A DNA stretch of 58,960 bases, from assembly GCA_019187225.1 (NCBI GenBank), contig JABAQQ010000038.1, positions 1 to 58,960 of the forward strand. The letters are read 5' to 3'. This stretch comes from Saprospiraceae bacterium. Lineage in GTDB: Bacteria; Bacteroidota; Bacteroidia; Chitinophagales; Saprospiraceae. The notes under the pieces are model-generated. The model saw only the letters and a program-made list of their open reading frames with translations. It was not told where the DNA came from and did not search any database. The translations under genes and the position numbers were made by a program. Positions 9,164 to 19,517 of the stretch are shown piece by piece (position 1 is the stretch's first letter; each line of letters starts with the position of its first letter).

Positions 9164-11638
9164 ATGTCATACGTTCATGCTTGTCAAGATAGGTTTACTT
9201 TGGGTCAGGCAATCCGGATGTATCACGCGCTCGACAGCAGCCGGGCAACCCTGTGGTCTTACGCCAACCAGATCTGTACCGGAATTGCCGGATACCATGG
9301 AGCGAACATCGTCATTCATTCAAATACTACCTGGACAACATCAAATCTTCCGAACAACGGCGAAATAACTATCAATGGCAACCTGATCATCGAGCCTGAT
9401 CCCCTCACGCCAAATACACCCGTCAAACTGACCGTCGGCTCAGGGGTAAAAGTTCATTTTTGCGGATATGGCAGAGCAATAATCAAGTCCAATGCTATCC
9501 TCGACCTTTCGGGTACGCTGACAAATAGTTGCGGAACACCATGGAAAGGAGTAGAAGTATGGGGTGATTCCTCCCAGTCCCAAAAATCAACATTGGGCGC
9601 CAATGCGCAGGGACGATTGATCGGTAAGACCGGCGCTGTTATCGAGCATGCGGATATCGGCGCTCAATTGTGGGGGCCGGACAAGTTTGCGAATGCGGGC
9701 GGCATCATTTTTTGTGAAGGAACGACATTCCGGAACAATCGCCGGGCAGTTGAATTCGCTCCTTACCAATGGCAGCCAGCCGACCAACCGGGACAACCCA
9801 ACAATTACGCAGCCTCTTTTAAAGGCTGCACTTTTGAAATTGATGATGACTACCTTAATCCTCTGTCATTCGAGGCATTCCTGCACATGACGGGAGTTCG
9901 CGGCATCAACATCAGCGGCTGTACGTTCAAAAATTTCCAGAGTATCGCCGCTACAGAAATCTATCACTATGGCTATGGAATTTTTGCATCTGACGCAGGT
10001 TTTCACGTTTCCTCTTATTGCAACAACCCAACTACGAATCCGGAGAATTGCGACAGTTACACGCACAGCGAATTCAGAAACCTTGGCTTTGCTATTCACA
10101 CAGCCAATGTGGTAGGAAACCAGCCTTTCAGCGTTAGACAAGCGAGGTTCGAGGATTGCTATTATGGAATTTACAATAAAGCGGTCAGTCAGGGTACTCT
10201 GCTGTTCAATCGTTTCAAACTCGGCAACCTGCCCGATGCCAGCTTGACTCAAGACCAGTTCGGGACATTTTTTGAAGGCGCCATGTCGGGCTTTATTTTC
10301 GAGGAAAACACCTTCGAGAAAAAACCGGGCAACGCCGTGTGGACGACCGGTTCTTACAGTAAAGACCTGGCCTACTCTAACAGCAACGTACTGCGCCGAA
10401 ACAATTACACCGGCATCAGATTGGGCAACGTCGCCAGTGAAACGAACGGCTATCTTGGGGCTATGGGAATATCCTATGGCCTGCACTATTTGTGCAATAA
10501 CAATACGAGCGTAACTTTTGCAGATTTTACCATCAACCCTTCTTCGACTATCAGGAGAGATCAAGGATTGGAGGTGTTAACAAGCCCGGTTTCTTATCGT
10601 GCCGCCGGCAACAAGTTCTCTCAAGTCGCCATTGATTTTTTTAACGCAGGCTTTTCGATCAATTATTACAAAAACCCCGCTAATCCTTTGGAAGACCCGG
10701 TAACTACGGTAGGGCCGGTAAGTGAAATCTCTGCTTCGTCTAATGACTGTGCTGAAAACTACTGTGAGCCTCCGTGCAGGACTCCGGAGCAACTGATGGC
10801 CTTGAAAAACGAATACTTTGTCAAAAAAGAACAGTACAACACTGCAAAAACTGCTTACGACGCAGCAATCGCCGGAGGCAACCAAACTCTGGCTGCGGAA
10901 AAAAGCCATGAAATGGCCGTCGCCCGCTATACTATGGACACGGCGGCCTTTATGGTGACATTGCACCTGTTGTACGACACCACGGAATTCAACCGCGACA
11001 CCCTCCGGGCCTGGTTTCGCCGGATGAATAGCCCTTCGGCGCAATTCCAACTGGCGAGGGACTACCTGGCCGGCGGCATGACAACGGAAGCGGCCAACGC
11101 ACTCTCTCAATCGGCCCAACTTTTTGGATTGAACGGCGAGGACGCCGTAGACTTTGCCAACCTTATCGCTATAGTCAACCTGATTGACACACAATCGGTG
11201 TACGATCTGAGCAGCCAAACGCTTTCCGCACTCGATGCCTACACTTCCGGCAACGGTTTGGAAGCATCCGTTTTCGCCCAAAACATCAAAGCGATGTACG
11301 GCGAATATTTCCCTCCCCGGTACAGGCTGCCCGAGGCAGAAGAACGCGGGAGCATCGACGAAAAAGAACAACCTGGTAGCCCACAGGTTCTATCTGTGTC
11401 GCCAAACCCGGCTTCCGGTTTTGTAAACTTCACGTTCAAAGACAATGCTGACGAACAAGGTAGCGGGTGCCTGACCATTGTGGACAACTACGGAAGAGTC
11501 GTGTGGCAACATCGCTTTTCCAGGGAAGAGCGGCAATTCACCTGGGCTGTTAATGTGCCGTCAGGCATTTACATATTTCGCCTGACCCGCGCCGACCATG
11601 CGCAAATCCAGGCAGGGAAGATCGTTATCCTGAAATAA
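9164..11638 (+). CDS. C-terminal part of the interrupted M43 protease: beta-helix and T9SS sorting tail
   Basis: In the same frame as the preceding protease (the frame is open from 9116; ATG 9164 is only the first Met). It begins with the last conserved M43 block, continues into a right-handed beta-helix-like region (NGEITINGNLII, GSGVKVHFCG, repeated R-N-N turns; about residues 55-480), then a helical stretch with heptad character (about 540-700), and ends in a type A T9SS sorting domain (VSPNPASGFVNFTF ... GIYIFRLTRADHAQIQAG). Without the upstream half it has no signal peptide, so on its own it would stay in the cytoplasm and be useless as a T9SS cargo. The intact product would be about 1128 residues, secreted and surface-attached. 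Confidence 0.7.
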   Translation: MSYVHACQDRFTLGQAIRMYHALDSSRATLWSYANQICTGIAGYHGANIVIHSNTTWTTSNLPNNGEITINGNLIIEPDPLTPNTPVKLTVGSGVKVHFCGYGRAIIKSNAILDLSGTLTNSCGTPWKGVEVWGDSSQSQKSTLGANAQGRLIGKTGAVIEHADIGAQLWGPDKFANAGGIIFCEGTTFRNNRRAVEFAPYQWQPADQPGQPNNYAASFKGCTFEIDDDYLNPLSFEAFLHMTGVRGINISGCTFKNFQSIAATEIYHYGYGIFASDAGFHVSSYCNNPTTNPENCDSYTHSEFRNLGFAIHTANVVGNQPFSVRQARFEDCYYGIYNKAVSQGTLLFNRFKLGNLPDASLTQDQFGTFFEGAMSGFIFEENTFEKKPGNAVWTTGSYSKDLAYSNSNVLRRNNYTGIRLGNVASETNGYLGAMGISYGLHYLCNNNTSVTFADFTINPSSTIRRDQGLEVLTSPVSYRAAGNKFSQVAIDFFNAGFSINYYKNPANPLEDPVTTVGPVSEISASSNDCAENYCEPPCRTPEQLMALKNEYFVKKEQYNTAKTAYDAAIAGGNQTLAAEKSHEMAVARYTMDTAAFMVTLHLLYDTTEFNRDTLRAWFRRMNSPSAQFQLARDYLAGGMTTEAANALSQSAQLFGLNGEDAVDFANLIAIVNLIDTQSVYDLSSQTLSALDAYTSGNGLEASVFAQNIKAMYGEYFPPRYRLPEAEERGSIDEKEQPGSPQVLSVSPNPASGFVNFTFKDNADEQGSGCLTIVDNYGRVVWQHRFSREERQFTWAVNVPSGIYIFRLTRADHAQIQAGKIVILK

Positions 11639-11653
11639 ACAGATTGCTCAACT

Positions 11654-11696
11654 GCCTCTCCGGCTGCCAGGCGGTAGCCAGAGAGGCCATTTTTTA
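11654..11696 (+). terminator. rho-independent terminator
   Basis: Stem GCCTCTC (11654-11660) with GAGAGGC (11681-11687), extended by an inner GGCT/AGCC pairing, followed by a T run to 11696. It closes the protease gene; the next gene starts four bases later at 11701, so that gene needs its own promoter or read-through. Confidence 0.75.
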
Positions 11697-11700
11697 TGCC

Positions 11701-13218
11701 ATGAACAAAACTGTCCTTATCTTTTCCATACTATTGATCCCGTTCAAGAGCTATACCCAAACGGGTTTCAACAAAACCTACGGTTTAGAGCCGGATCTGA
11801 TCGGCTCGACGTTTATGAACATCCTGCTCGACCATGATACGATTGTATTGTTTGGTAGCGCATACCCTTCCAATCCTCCCATTATCCAGGGGCTTCTGTT
11901 CGTGAAAATGGATACCTTGGGAAATGTCCTGCTTCAGAAGTTTTATCCCGACCCCGACCTGGATAAATATGCCGCGGCGCCCAACTATGAAATAATCAAA
12001 ACATCTGACGGCGGATATGCATTGACGGGGGAAACACTAATTGGGAGAGAGGGGGTACTCGTCAAGTTATCGCATGAAGGCGATATCGAATTTTACAAAA
12101 AATACCCACCTGCGCTAACATCCTCCTATCGCAAAGTGTTGGAATTAGAAAACGGTTATTTAATAGCGGGCTACCTACAAATGCAAGATTACAACATCGA
12201 GATTTTTGTGATGAAAACTGACAAACAAGGCAATATGATATGGCAAAAAACATATGGAGAGGCAAATACTATAGACATTATGGGTAGTATTATAACAAAA
12301 GATGGTAATCATTTTATTATAGGCGCAAGTAAAGCAACTGACCCAAACATTCCAATCACATCCGCTTGGGGCAGGAGCCATATCATTGTTATTGACAGTT
12401 TGGGAAATGTAATAGACGATTGGCTAGGTGAAACAAACAAAGAAACGGGCATCGTCGGGCTCAACAAATTGCCTGACGGCTGGCTGTATGCTACCAGAAC
12501 TTACGAGGTGTTAAATCCTTGGGAGTGGGGTAGTTATTGCAAAATAGTTCGGCGTGATGACAACTACAACCTCGTTTGGGAAAAAATCGTGAGCACTACC
12601 GCTTATTACGTAAACGTGATGGTTGATATCAAGCCCACCCCTGATGGGAACTGGATAGCGGCAGGCGAGTGGGTGACCCCTTCTCCCTCCTTTCCGCCCA
12701 ATCCGGATGATCAATACTTACCTGCCTTTACCTATAAGTTCACGACAGACGGGGACAGTTTATGGAGCAGGCAGGATACCATATTCTGGCATACCGCCGA
12801 CACGGTGTGTTCTTCTCCTGTAAAAACGGGCGGGGTCGCCGTGTTGCCAAGCGGGAGTATCATCACCGCAGGCTATACGGACAGGTATTGTACAGCGCCC
12901 GTCCGCTCCTTCGGCTGGGTGATAAAAATGTCGAAAGACGGCTGTATGGATACGCTTTGTGTCACAACGAGTTTGAACATCTTGCCTAACTTAAAGAATA
13001 ACATTACGGTGTATCCGAATCCGACAAGTGGAATCGTTTATATGGACAACTGTCAAAACTGTACAGTTGAAGTATTCAATGTTTTAGGTAATTTAGTTTT
13101 TCAGCAACAAAGCCAGCCCGATCAACTAAATTTGTCAGGCTTACCCGATGGGATGTACGTTATCAAAATGTCCAATGGAAAAACAAATCACAGTAAAAAA
13201 ATAATAAAGAGTCAATAA
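11701..13218 (+). CDS. T9SS-secreted protein with propeller-like repeats
   Basis: 505 residues from ATG 11701, giving a signal peptide MNKTVLIFSILLIPFKSYTQ; the frame upstream runs through the terminator and is not coding. The body repeats a motif of the type TSDGGYALTGETLIG ... LVKLSHEGDIEFYKKY, typical of Bacteroidota beta-propeller cargo proteins. The end is a type A T9SS sorting domain (ITVYPNPTSGIVYMDN ... GLPDGMYVIKMSNGK), which directs export across the outer membrane and surface attachment. Three Cys near the tail (CQNC plus an upstream CMDTLC segment) may form disulfides. Ligand or activity unknown. Confidence 0.75.
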   Translation: MNKTVLIFSILLIPFKSYTQTGFNKTYGLEPDLIGSTFMNILLDHDTIVLFGSAYPSNPPIIQGLLFVKMDTLGNVLLQKFYPDPDLDKYAAAPNYEIIKTSDGGYALTGETLIGREGVLVKLSHEGDIEFYKKYPPALTSSYRKVLELENGYLIAGYLQMQDYNIEIFVMKTDKQGNMIWQKTYGEANTIDIMGSIITKDGNHFIIGASKATDPNIPITSAWGRSHIIVIDSLGNVIDDWLGETNKETGIVGLNKLPDGWLYATRTYEVLNPWEWGSYCKIVRRDDNYNLVWEKIVSTTAYYVNVMVDIKPTPDGNWIAAGEWVTPSPSFPPNPDDQYLPAFTYKFTTDGDSLWSRQDTIFWHTADTVCSSPVKTGGVAVLPSGSIITAGYTDRYCTAPVRSFGWVIKMSKDGCMDTLCVTTSLNILPNLKNNITVYPNPTSGIVYMDNCQNCTVEVFNVLGNLVFQQQSQPDQLNLSGLPDGMYVIKMSNGKTNHSKKIIKSQ

Positions 13219-13340
13219 TCCCTGCATTAGAGATTAAGTCATTGACGATCAATTCTCTGTGGCGCTCTGTGAATTGTTTTGCGTATGCTGTGTTAAAATT
13301 TCAAGAGGATGCCTGACACAGTTATCTGAATACTCTCTTT

Positions 13341-16300
13341 TCAACGCTTCACCGTCACATCCCCCGAAAACACCTCTACCTCCCCGTCTTCAAATTCCAC
13401 CACTGCCTGCCATACGAACACCGCCGGATTGAGCTCCTTGCCCCGGAAGGTACCGTTCCAGCCGCGCGTTTCGTCGTTGGCCTGCAAGTGTTCCACGATG
13501 AATAGTTCAGCCCCCCAACGGTCAAATATTTGCAAGCGGCGAATCTCCGTTACGCTTTTGCCGTAAATCGTGAACACGTCGTTGACGCCATCGCCGTCGG
13601 GAGAAAAGATGTTCGGTGCATAAATATGCCGCCGCCGGTCCACACGGAGGATGACTTTTGCCGTGGCTTCGCAGCCGTTCAGGTCGGTGATCGTCAGGGT
13701 ATAGGCGCTCGGCCGGAAAGGTTTTGCCGACGGCGAAGGACAATCGGCACAGGAAAGCCCCTCGGCAGGCGACCACTGCCAGACGGCGATATTGGAAGCC
13801 GGCTGATTGAGCACCGGTTCTAAGTACACGGAGTCGCCCAACTCGATGTCAATGTAAGCAGGCAGCGTCACCTCCGGAATAAACGGCTCCGTCACCTCGA
13901 TTTCCGTTGCTGCAGTGCAACCATAGGCGTCGCGCACCACGAAGGTATACTGGCCCGGCGACAAATTGCCGATAAATGCCTGGCTTCCAAATGTTTGGCC
14001 TCCATCCTTCGAATAAACGAAAGGCGCTTTGCCACCGGAAACGCCGCCGAAATCCACCGCGCCTTTAGGCTCGTTGCAATTGGGCTGCATCAGTTCGGGC
14101 TCAAAAGCAGGCGGCGGCACGTCACTTACCGCGACCGCGTCGGTTGAGGTGCAGCCGTTAGCCGGGTTGGTGACGATGAGCGAATAAGTACCCGGTGCGT
14201 CTACCGATGGAGTTGGTGTCGCGGCGCCGCTGACGAGATTCCCGTCTGTTGTTGTCCAGGCGAATGCCATGCTACCGGCGGTCGGGCTGGAGCCTTGCAA
14301 CACGGCTTCCGGCTGGTTGCAGTGCAGTTCAGCCGGAGTGCCGGCGTCGGCTCCCGGCGGCGTGATGTTTTGCAAAACCATCGTCTGTTTCGTTGTGGAG
14401 CAACCGTTCTCCACATCAATCACCGTTAATACATACTCGCCGGGTTGGTCCACAACGGGGAACAGGGAATTTTGTCCCGAAATGAAATGACCGTTCGCCG
14501 TCGTCCAGTTGGCGGTGAAGTCGGGTAGTGTGGTGGGCAAATTCCCGGTCAGCGTCACTTCTTGTTGCACACAGGTCAGCGTTTCCGGTTCCGGGATGGC
14601 AAGCGCAGGCGCCGCTGTATTTTCCGCCACCACCACTACGGCAATGGAAATGCAGCCATTCACTTCGTTCGTTACCGTCAGAATGTAAGAACCGGCAGCG
14701 GCAACGAGTGGTGAAAGCGTGTTTTGGCCACTGACGATCTGGCCGCCCGACCAGGCGTAGGCGAAACCGGCTCCAACGGACGACCCCGTTCCGTTGAGGC
14801 TGACCGTCGTGTTGCTGCAGGTGATGGCTTCGGGCGCCAATGCCTGCGCAACGGGAGCTGTAGTGTCTTGTAAAACAGTGGTTTGTGCTGTGGCGGAACA
14901 ACCGTTTTGATTGTTCTGCACGGTCAGTGTATAAATCCCCGGCGCATCTACAATGGGGTTCAAAGAATTTTGACCGAGGATAAAATGGCCTCCGCCGGTC
15001 GTCCAGGCAGCGGTAAATCCGCCCGTGGGTTGGGTCACCGAGCCGGTTAGCGGCAGGGTTGTCAGGGTGCAGGTGAGGGTATCGGGGACATCGATCGCAA
15101 TGACGGGAGGGGCCACGTCTTCTCCGACAATGACGACCGCGGTAGCGGAGCAGCCGTTCTGCTGATCGGTCACGAACAAAGTATAGGCGCCGGGCTGGTC
15201 TATTACCGGGTTAGCCGTATTTGCTCCGGAAACGAAATTACCGTTGCCCGTCGTCCAGAGCCAGGAGTAATTGCCTGTCGCGGGCATTCCGGCGAGGCTG
15301 AGGCTCGTGACGGTGCAGGTCAACAGGCCCGATGGCGCAATGCCGGCGGGCGGAGGCGCTACATTTTCAGGGACCGTCGTTTGCGCGGTTGCGATGCAGC
15401 CATTGGAAAGATTGGTCACGGTCAGCGTGTAGTCGCCGGGTTCATTCACCAGCGGCGTCAGGGTATTTTGACCGGAAAGTATGTTGCCGCCGTTGGAAGC
15501 AGCCCACGAGTAGATAAAGTTCGATCCCATGCTGGCTGCGGCATTCAGATTTGTTTGCTGAACGGCACAGGTAAGTGTGGCCGGGGCGTCAATACTGACC
15601 TGGGGCGTATTGATGTCTTCAAATATCTGAACCACGTCGGTCGCGGAACATCCGTTGCCCGTATTGATCACGACCAGCGTATAAGTGCCGGGTGCGTCTA
15701 CCACCGGATTCAGGCTGTCGGCGCCTGATACAATGTTCCCGCCATTCGAAGCGGTCCAGGAAAAAGTCAGGAACGATGAGCCCGAACCGGCGCTGTTGAT
15801 GGTCAGCGTGTTGACATTGCAACTCAGGGTATCGTCGTCGCCCGCTTCGGCAAGGGGCGATGCGATGTCCTGCTGCACCGTCACTGAGGCCGTTGCCGTG
15901 CAGCCGTTCGCGGGGTCGAGTGTGGTCAGGGTATAAGTGCCGGGAGCGTTGATGAGGGGGGTAAATTGACCTTGTCCGGACAGGATGTTGCCATCGCCGG
16001 TCGTCCACGAGGGGTTGCCGGTGCCGCTGCCTTCCAGTTCAAATTGGGTGAAATTGCAGGTCAGTGTATAGGGCGGTTCGACACTCACCTGGGGTGTTGC
16101 GGTATCCTGCGCCACGACGGCGCTCTGCTGATTGGTACATCCATTGACGGGATCAGTCACCAACACCGAGTAGATACCCGGCATGTCCACGACGGGTGTT
16201 GCGCTGTTTTGGCCGGAAACAAATTGACCGTCTATAGTCTGCCAGTCGAATGCGAGGGCATTGCCGGTTGCATTTGCAGTCAAGGTTACTGTTGCCTGCA

Positions 16301-19300
16301 CACAGGTGAGCGCAGCGGGTGGGGTGATATTCAATGATGGTTGTTGCTGATTCGCATTGACCTGAACCGAATCGGTGGCGCTACACCCGTTTGCAGGGTC
16401 CGTCACTTCCACCACGTAAAGACCGGCTTGATCGCATTCCGTTTGCGCGGAATCCTGAGGCCCCGTAAAGTTCCCATCGGGGGTTGACCAACTGAAAATA
16501 AAAGGCCCACCGGGCTGGCCGTTGTTTGCTGTAAGGATAAAAAGAGGTTGGAAGCAGGTGAGCAAACCTACCGGTCCCGCATCGGCAGGAGGGATGGTTT
16601 TATTTTCCGAAACGACAACCGTATCGGTAGCCGTGCAGCCGTTCTGCGTATTCGTTATCAATAAATTATAACTGCCGGGCTGGTCTACCGTCGGTGCGGG
16701 CGTATTGGCTCCGGTAACGATGTTGCCGTTTGAAGTCGTCCAGCCGTATGTATAATTTGGCCCGAAGGACGAACCGCTGGTATTTAAAATCTGAGTCGGC
16801 TGAACGCAGGTCAGCGGGCCGGGCGTGCCAGCGATGGCGACGGGCGTGCCGGCTTCAATCGCTACCTGAACGGTATCCCGGGAAACGCAACTGTTCGCAA
16901 GATTGGTAGTCGTGAGGACATACATCCCCGCCGCGTTGACGACCGGATTCAGCGTATCCTGACCTGATACGATGTTGCCGCCGTTGGAAGCCGACCAGTT
17001 GTAGGAAAAACTGCCGGGCAAGGAAAGATTCTGAGATTGAATGGTTTGTGTTGGATTGGCACAGGTCAGCGTGTCGGGCTGCGCAATCTGGATGTTGGGC
17101 GCCGAAAGATTTTGTATCGCAACGGCCAGGTCGGTAGCCGAGCAGCCGTTGGCGGTGTTGGTGAGCAGCAGTTGATAAGTGCCGGGTTGGTTGACGGTCG
17201 GATTGGGGGTGTTGGCGCCGCCGGTGATGTTGCCGTCCGTTGTTGTCCAGAGGTACGTCATGGACGGCCCGGACGACGACCCGTTGGCGTTCAGGGTGAT
17301 CGTATCCACGGCACAATTCATCGTATCGGGCGCATTGGCAATGGCGACGACAATATTGGTATCGGCTGTGACGGACACGGAGGCAGAGGCCGTGCAGGCG
17401 TTTGCCGCATTGGTCACCAGCAGCGTATAGGCGCCGGCGGCATTCACGACAGGGGAAAGGGTATTCTGCCCCGACACAATGTTGCCACCCGACGAGGCTG
17501 TCCACAAATACTGGATGTTTGGCCCGCTGCTGGAGCCGTTGCCGGAGAGCGAAATACTGGGTTGCTGGCAGGTGAGCGAACCGGCGGGTTGCACGACGGC
17601 AACGGGGGTAGTGTAATCTGATCCGACGGTTGCGGAAGTGCTGGCCGTGCAACCGTTGGCGGGATTTGTTGCCGTGAGGGTATAAGTACCGGCTGCCGTT
17701 ATCCGTGGATTGACCGTGTTTTGACCCGATGCGATGTTGCCTCCGCCGGAAGCCGTCCATACGACGGTCACCGCGGCAGGGGTTACCGTCGCCGAAAGGG
17801 TGAGCGTATCGGTGTCGCAATCGAGGATGCCCGGCGGCTGAATGCTGAGCGTTGGCGGAGCAACGTCGGCGGCTACCGTTACGGTGTCGTAAGACGTGCA
17901 ATTGTTGGAGGTATTGGTGACGCCGAGGATGTAGGTACCGCCCGCACCGGCGACAGCGTTCAGGCTGTTCTGCCCGCTTACGACATTGCCATCGGGCGTC
18001 GTCCACGCGTAAATGATATTCGGACCGGAAGAGGAGCCCGCGCCGGAAAGGGTAGCGGTCGTTTGCACACAAGTAATGGTGCCGAAAGTGCCGGCATTGG
18101 CGACGGGCGGGTTCATGGCTGTACCGACGGTCACCTCAGCCGTAGCGGTGCAGCCGGTACTGGTATTGGTGACGAGCAGGGTGTACGTCCCGGGTTCGTT
18201 GACCACCACATTTTTATTGGTTTGCCCGCTGACGATGTTGCCGTCGGTCGTAGTCCATTGGTAAGATGCGAAAGCGGGTTGGTTGGTGTTGCCGATGATG
18301 GTCACGGTATTGGAGCCGCAGCCGATGGGCTGTGGCGGTGTGATCCAGGCGGCCAGTTGATTGGCACTTTGGACGACGTTGACGGTGGCGGTTTTGGTAC
18401 AGGTCACAAAGCCGTTGTCGTAAATGACGGACAATGTGTAGGTGCCGGCTGCGTTGACAACGGGTGTCAGCGTATTACCTCCTGAAACGATGTTGCCGTC
18501 GGGTGTGTCCCAGCTATAAGTGATGTCAGGGCCCGTGCTCGATCCCGTACCGTTCAGGGTCACATTGGCGCCTTCGCAGGGAATGAAAGTGATAGCCGGA
18601 GAAGCGACAGCGGTGATGTTGACGACGTGTACCGTGACGGTATCGCTCACGAGACATGTGGGCGCAAAAACAATGTCGTCGAGGGCAAAGTCGTTCCCGC
18701 CGAGCGTAGTGTTCTGATTGACCAGGCAAATAGTGGCGCTGCCGTTGCCGCCGCTGTTCCAGGTTTGATAAAAATTGACCCAGTTGCAAGTGCCGCCCGG
18801 TGCCGAAAAGATGTTGCCGAGCGGGCTGCCGTTGATGTAAAATTGCAGGAGTGCAGGCGATGCCGCTACTACCGAAGTCACCCAGGCTGAAAAAACGTAT
18901 TGCGTGTTGGGTGTAACGGCCACGGTCTGGCACCACACGTTTTGATTGGGCGTTCCGGCGCCGTTGACGACCATCATGTTGCCGGAGCCCGAGGTATGAT
19001 CGTCGCAGGCTGCAAAACCCGGGTGGTCGGCCTGCGGGTTGTCAATCACATCGTAATAGCCTTCGGGAACGAGATCGCCGGGATTGTAGATATAATCGCT
19101 TGTAAAATCGCTGTTCCCCGATTCGAAATCGCCGTTGATGATCAGGTTGTTGCCCATGTCCGCCGCGCGCGCTGTCAGCACGTAGCTGATGGTCGAGTTC
19201 ACATTGACCGTTGGGGTAAGCGTATTCGCGCCGCTCATGCCGGTGGTAGGCGTCCAGAAAAAATTGAGATAATCGCCGTCGATGCTGCCGTTGAGTTGGG

Positions 19301-19418
19301 TCGGCGTGGGCGGAGCGCAGAGGTAGATGTCGTCGCCGGCGTTGACGGTGATGGGGCATTGGGCCCTTGCGGTTATGGGTAGTAAAAATATAAAAAAGAG
19401 CGGGTAGCAAAATTTCAT
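13341..19418 (-). CDS. giant repeat adhesin with CHU_C gliding/T9SS type B C-terminus
   Basis: 2025 residues from ATG 19418, which gives the signal peptide MKFCYPLFFIFLLPITARAQ. The frame extends upstream into the prophage end, but that is chance. Order: an N-terminal segment, a jelly-roll carbohydrate-binding-like module (NLIINGDFESG ... ALDDIVFAP), about 18 Ig/PKD-like repeats of roughly 88 residues, each with a LTC cysteine and a TYTL-V-N-NGCTA cysteine that probably pair, one SprB-like repeat (CNEPKGAVDFGGVSGG), and a CHU_C domain (IYAPNIFSPDGDGVNDVF ... IFDRWGAELF) that serves as T9SS type B signal. Role: long cell-surface adhesin or gliding protein. The prophage lies 110-120 bp upstream of its start and may have replaced its native promoter. 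Confidence 0.85.
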   Translation of the reverse strand: MKFCYPLFFIFLLPITARAQCPITVNAGDDIYLCAPPTPTQLNGSIDGDYLNFFWTPTTGMSGANTLTPTVNVNSTISYVLTARAADMGNNLIINGDFESGNSDFTSDYIYNPGDLVPEGYYDVIDNPQADHPGFAACDDHTSGSGNMMVVNGAGTPNQNVWCQTVAVTPNTQYVFSAWVTSVVAASPALLQFYINGSPLGNIFSAPGGTCNWVNFYQTWNSGGNGSATICLVNQNTTLGGNDFALDDIVFAPTCLVSDTVTVHVVNITAVASPAITFIPCEGANVTLNGTGSSTGPDITYSWDTPDGNIVSGGNTLTPVVNAAGTYTLSVIYDNGFVTCTKTATVNVVQSANQLAAWITPPQPIGCGSNTVTIIGNTNQPAFASYQWTTTDGNIVSGQTNKNVVVNEPGTYTLLVTNTSTGCTATAEVTVGTAMNPPVANAGTFGTITCVQTTATLSGAGSSSGPNIIYAWTTPDGNVVSGQNSLNAVAGAGGTYILGVTNTSNNCTSYDTVTVAADVAPPTLSIQPPGILDCDTDTLTLSATVTPAAVTVVWTASGGGNIASGQNTVNPRITAAGTYTLTATNPANGCTASTSATVGSDYTTPVAVVQPAGSLTCQQPSISLSGNGSSSGPNIQYLWTASSGGNIVSGQNTLSPVVNAAGAYTLLVTNAANACTASASVSVTADTNIVVAIANAPDTMNCAVDTITLNANGSSSGPSMTYLWTTTDGNITGGANTPNPTVNQPGTYQLLLTNTANGCSATDLAVAIQNLSAPNIQIAQPDTLTCANPTQTIQSQNLSLPGSFSYNWSASNGGNIVSGQDTLNPVVNAAGMYVLTTTNLANSCVSRDTVQVAIEAGTPVAIAGTPGPLTCVQPTQILNTSGSSFGPNYTYGWTTSNGNIVTGANTPAPTVDQPGSYNLLITNTQNGCTATDTVVVSENKTIPPADAGPVGLLTCFQPLFILTANNGQPGGPFIFSWSTPDGNFTGPQDSAQTECDQAGLYVVEVTDPANGCSATDSVQVNANQQQPSLNITPPAALTCVQATVTLTANATGNALAFDWQTIDGQFVSGQNSATPVVDMPGIYSVLVTDPVNGCTNQQSAVVAQDTATPQVSVEPPYTLTCNFTQFELEGSGTGNPSWTTGDGNILSGQGQFTPLINAPGTYTLTTLDPANGCTATASVTVQQDIASPLAEAGDDDTLSCNVNTLTINSAGSGSSFLTFSWTASNGGNIVSGADSLNPVVDAPGTYTLVVINTGNGCSATDVVQIFEDINTPQVSIDAPATLTCAVQQTNLNAAASMGSNFIYSWAASNGGNILSGQNTLTPLVNEPGDYTLTVTNLSNGCIATAQTTVPENVAPPPAGIAPSGLLTCTVTSLSLAGMPATGNYSWLWTTGNGNFVSGANTANPVIDQPGAYTLFVTDQQNGCSATAVVIVGEDVAPPVIAIDVPDTLTCTLTTLPLTGSVTQPTGGFTAAWTTGGGHFILGQNSLNPIVDAPGIYTLTVQNNQNGCSATAQTTVLQDTTAPVAQALAPEAITCSNTTVSLNGTGSSVGAGFAYAWSGGQIVSGQNTLSPLVAAAGSYILTVTNEVNGCISIAVVVVAENTAAPALAIPEPETLTCVQQEVTLTGNLPTTLPDFTANWTTANGHFISGQNSLFPVVDQPGEYVLTVIDVENGCSTTKQTMVLQNITPPGADAGTPAELHCNQPEAVLQGSSPTAGSMAFAWTTTDGNLVSGAATPTPSVDAPGTYSLIVTNPANGCTSTDAVAVSDVPPPAFEPELMQPNCNEPKGAVDFGGVSGGKAPFVYSKDGGQTFGSQAFIGNLSPGQYTFVVRDAYGCTAATEIEVTEPFIPEVTLPAYIDIELGDSVYLEPVLNQPASNIAVWQWSPAEGLSCADCPSPSAKPFRPSAYTLTITDLNGCEATAKVILRVDRRRHIYAPNIFSPDGDGVNDVFTIYGKSVTEIRRLQIFDRWGAELFIVEHLQANDETRGWNGTFRGKELNPAVFVWQAVVEFEDGEVEVFSGDVTVKR

Positions 19419-19517
19419 AAGCAGCAACGGGTTGGCTCCGATTAGGCAAAGGTTGTAATTGGAGGGTAAAAGTATGGTTTTTGAGGGTGGGGGCGGAATT
19501 TTTTTACTCCGGCTGAC

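Noticed and set aside
13219-13340. Terminator between the convergent T9SS gene and adhesin
   Set aside because: No stem with T run could be found in this gap; only weak AT-rich pairing.
16855-18072. 405-codon open frame on the minus strand inside the adhesin gene
   Set aside because: It runs in another frame of the Ig-like repeats on the same strand. Its Arg/His/Cys-rich sequence with periodic composition is a shadow of the repeat DNA.
17037-18485. Gly/Arg-rich open frames on the plus strand opposite the adhesin
   Set aside because: Antisense shadows of repeat DNA; no domain, and repeated composition follows the 265-bp period.
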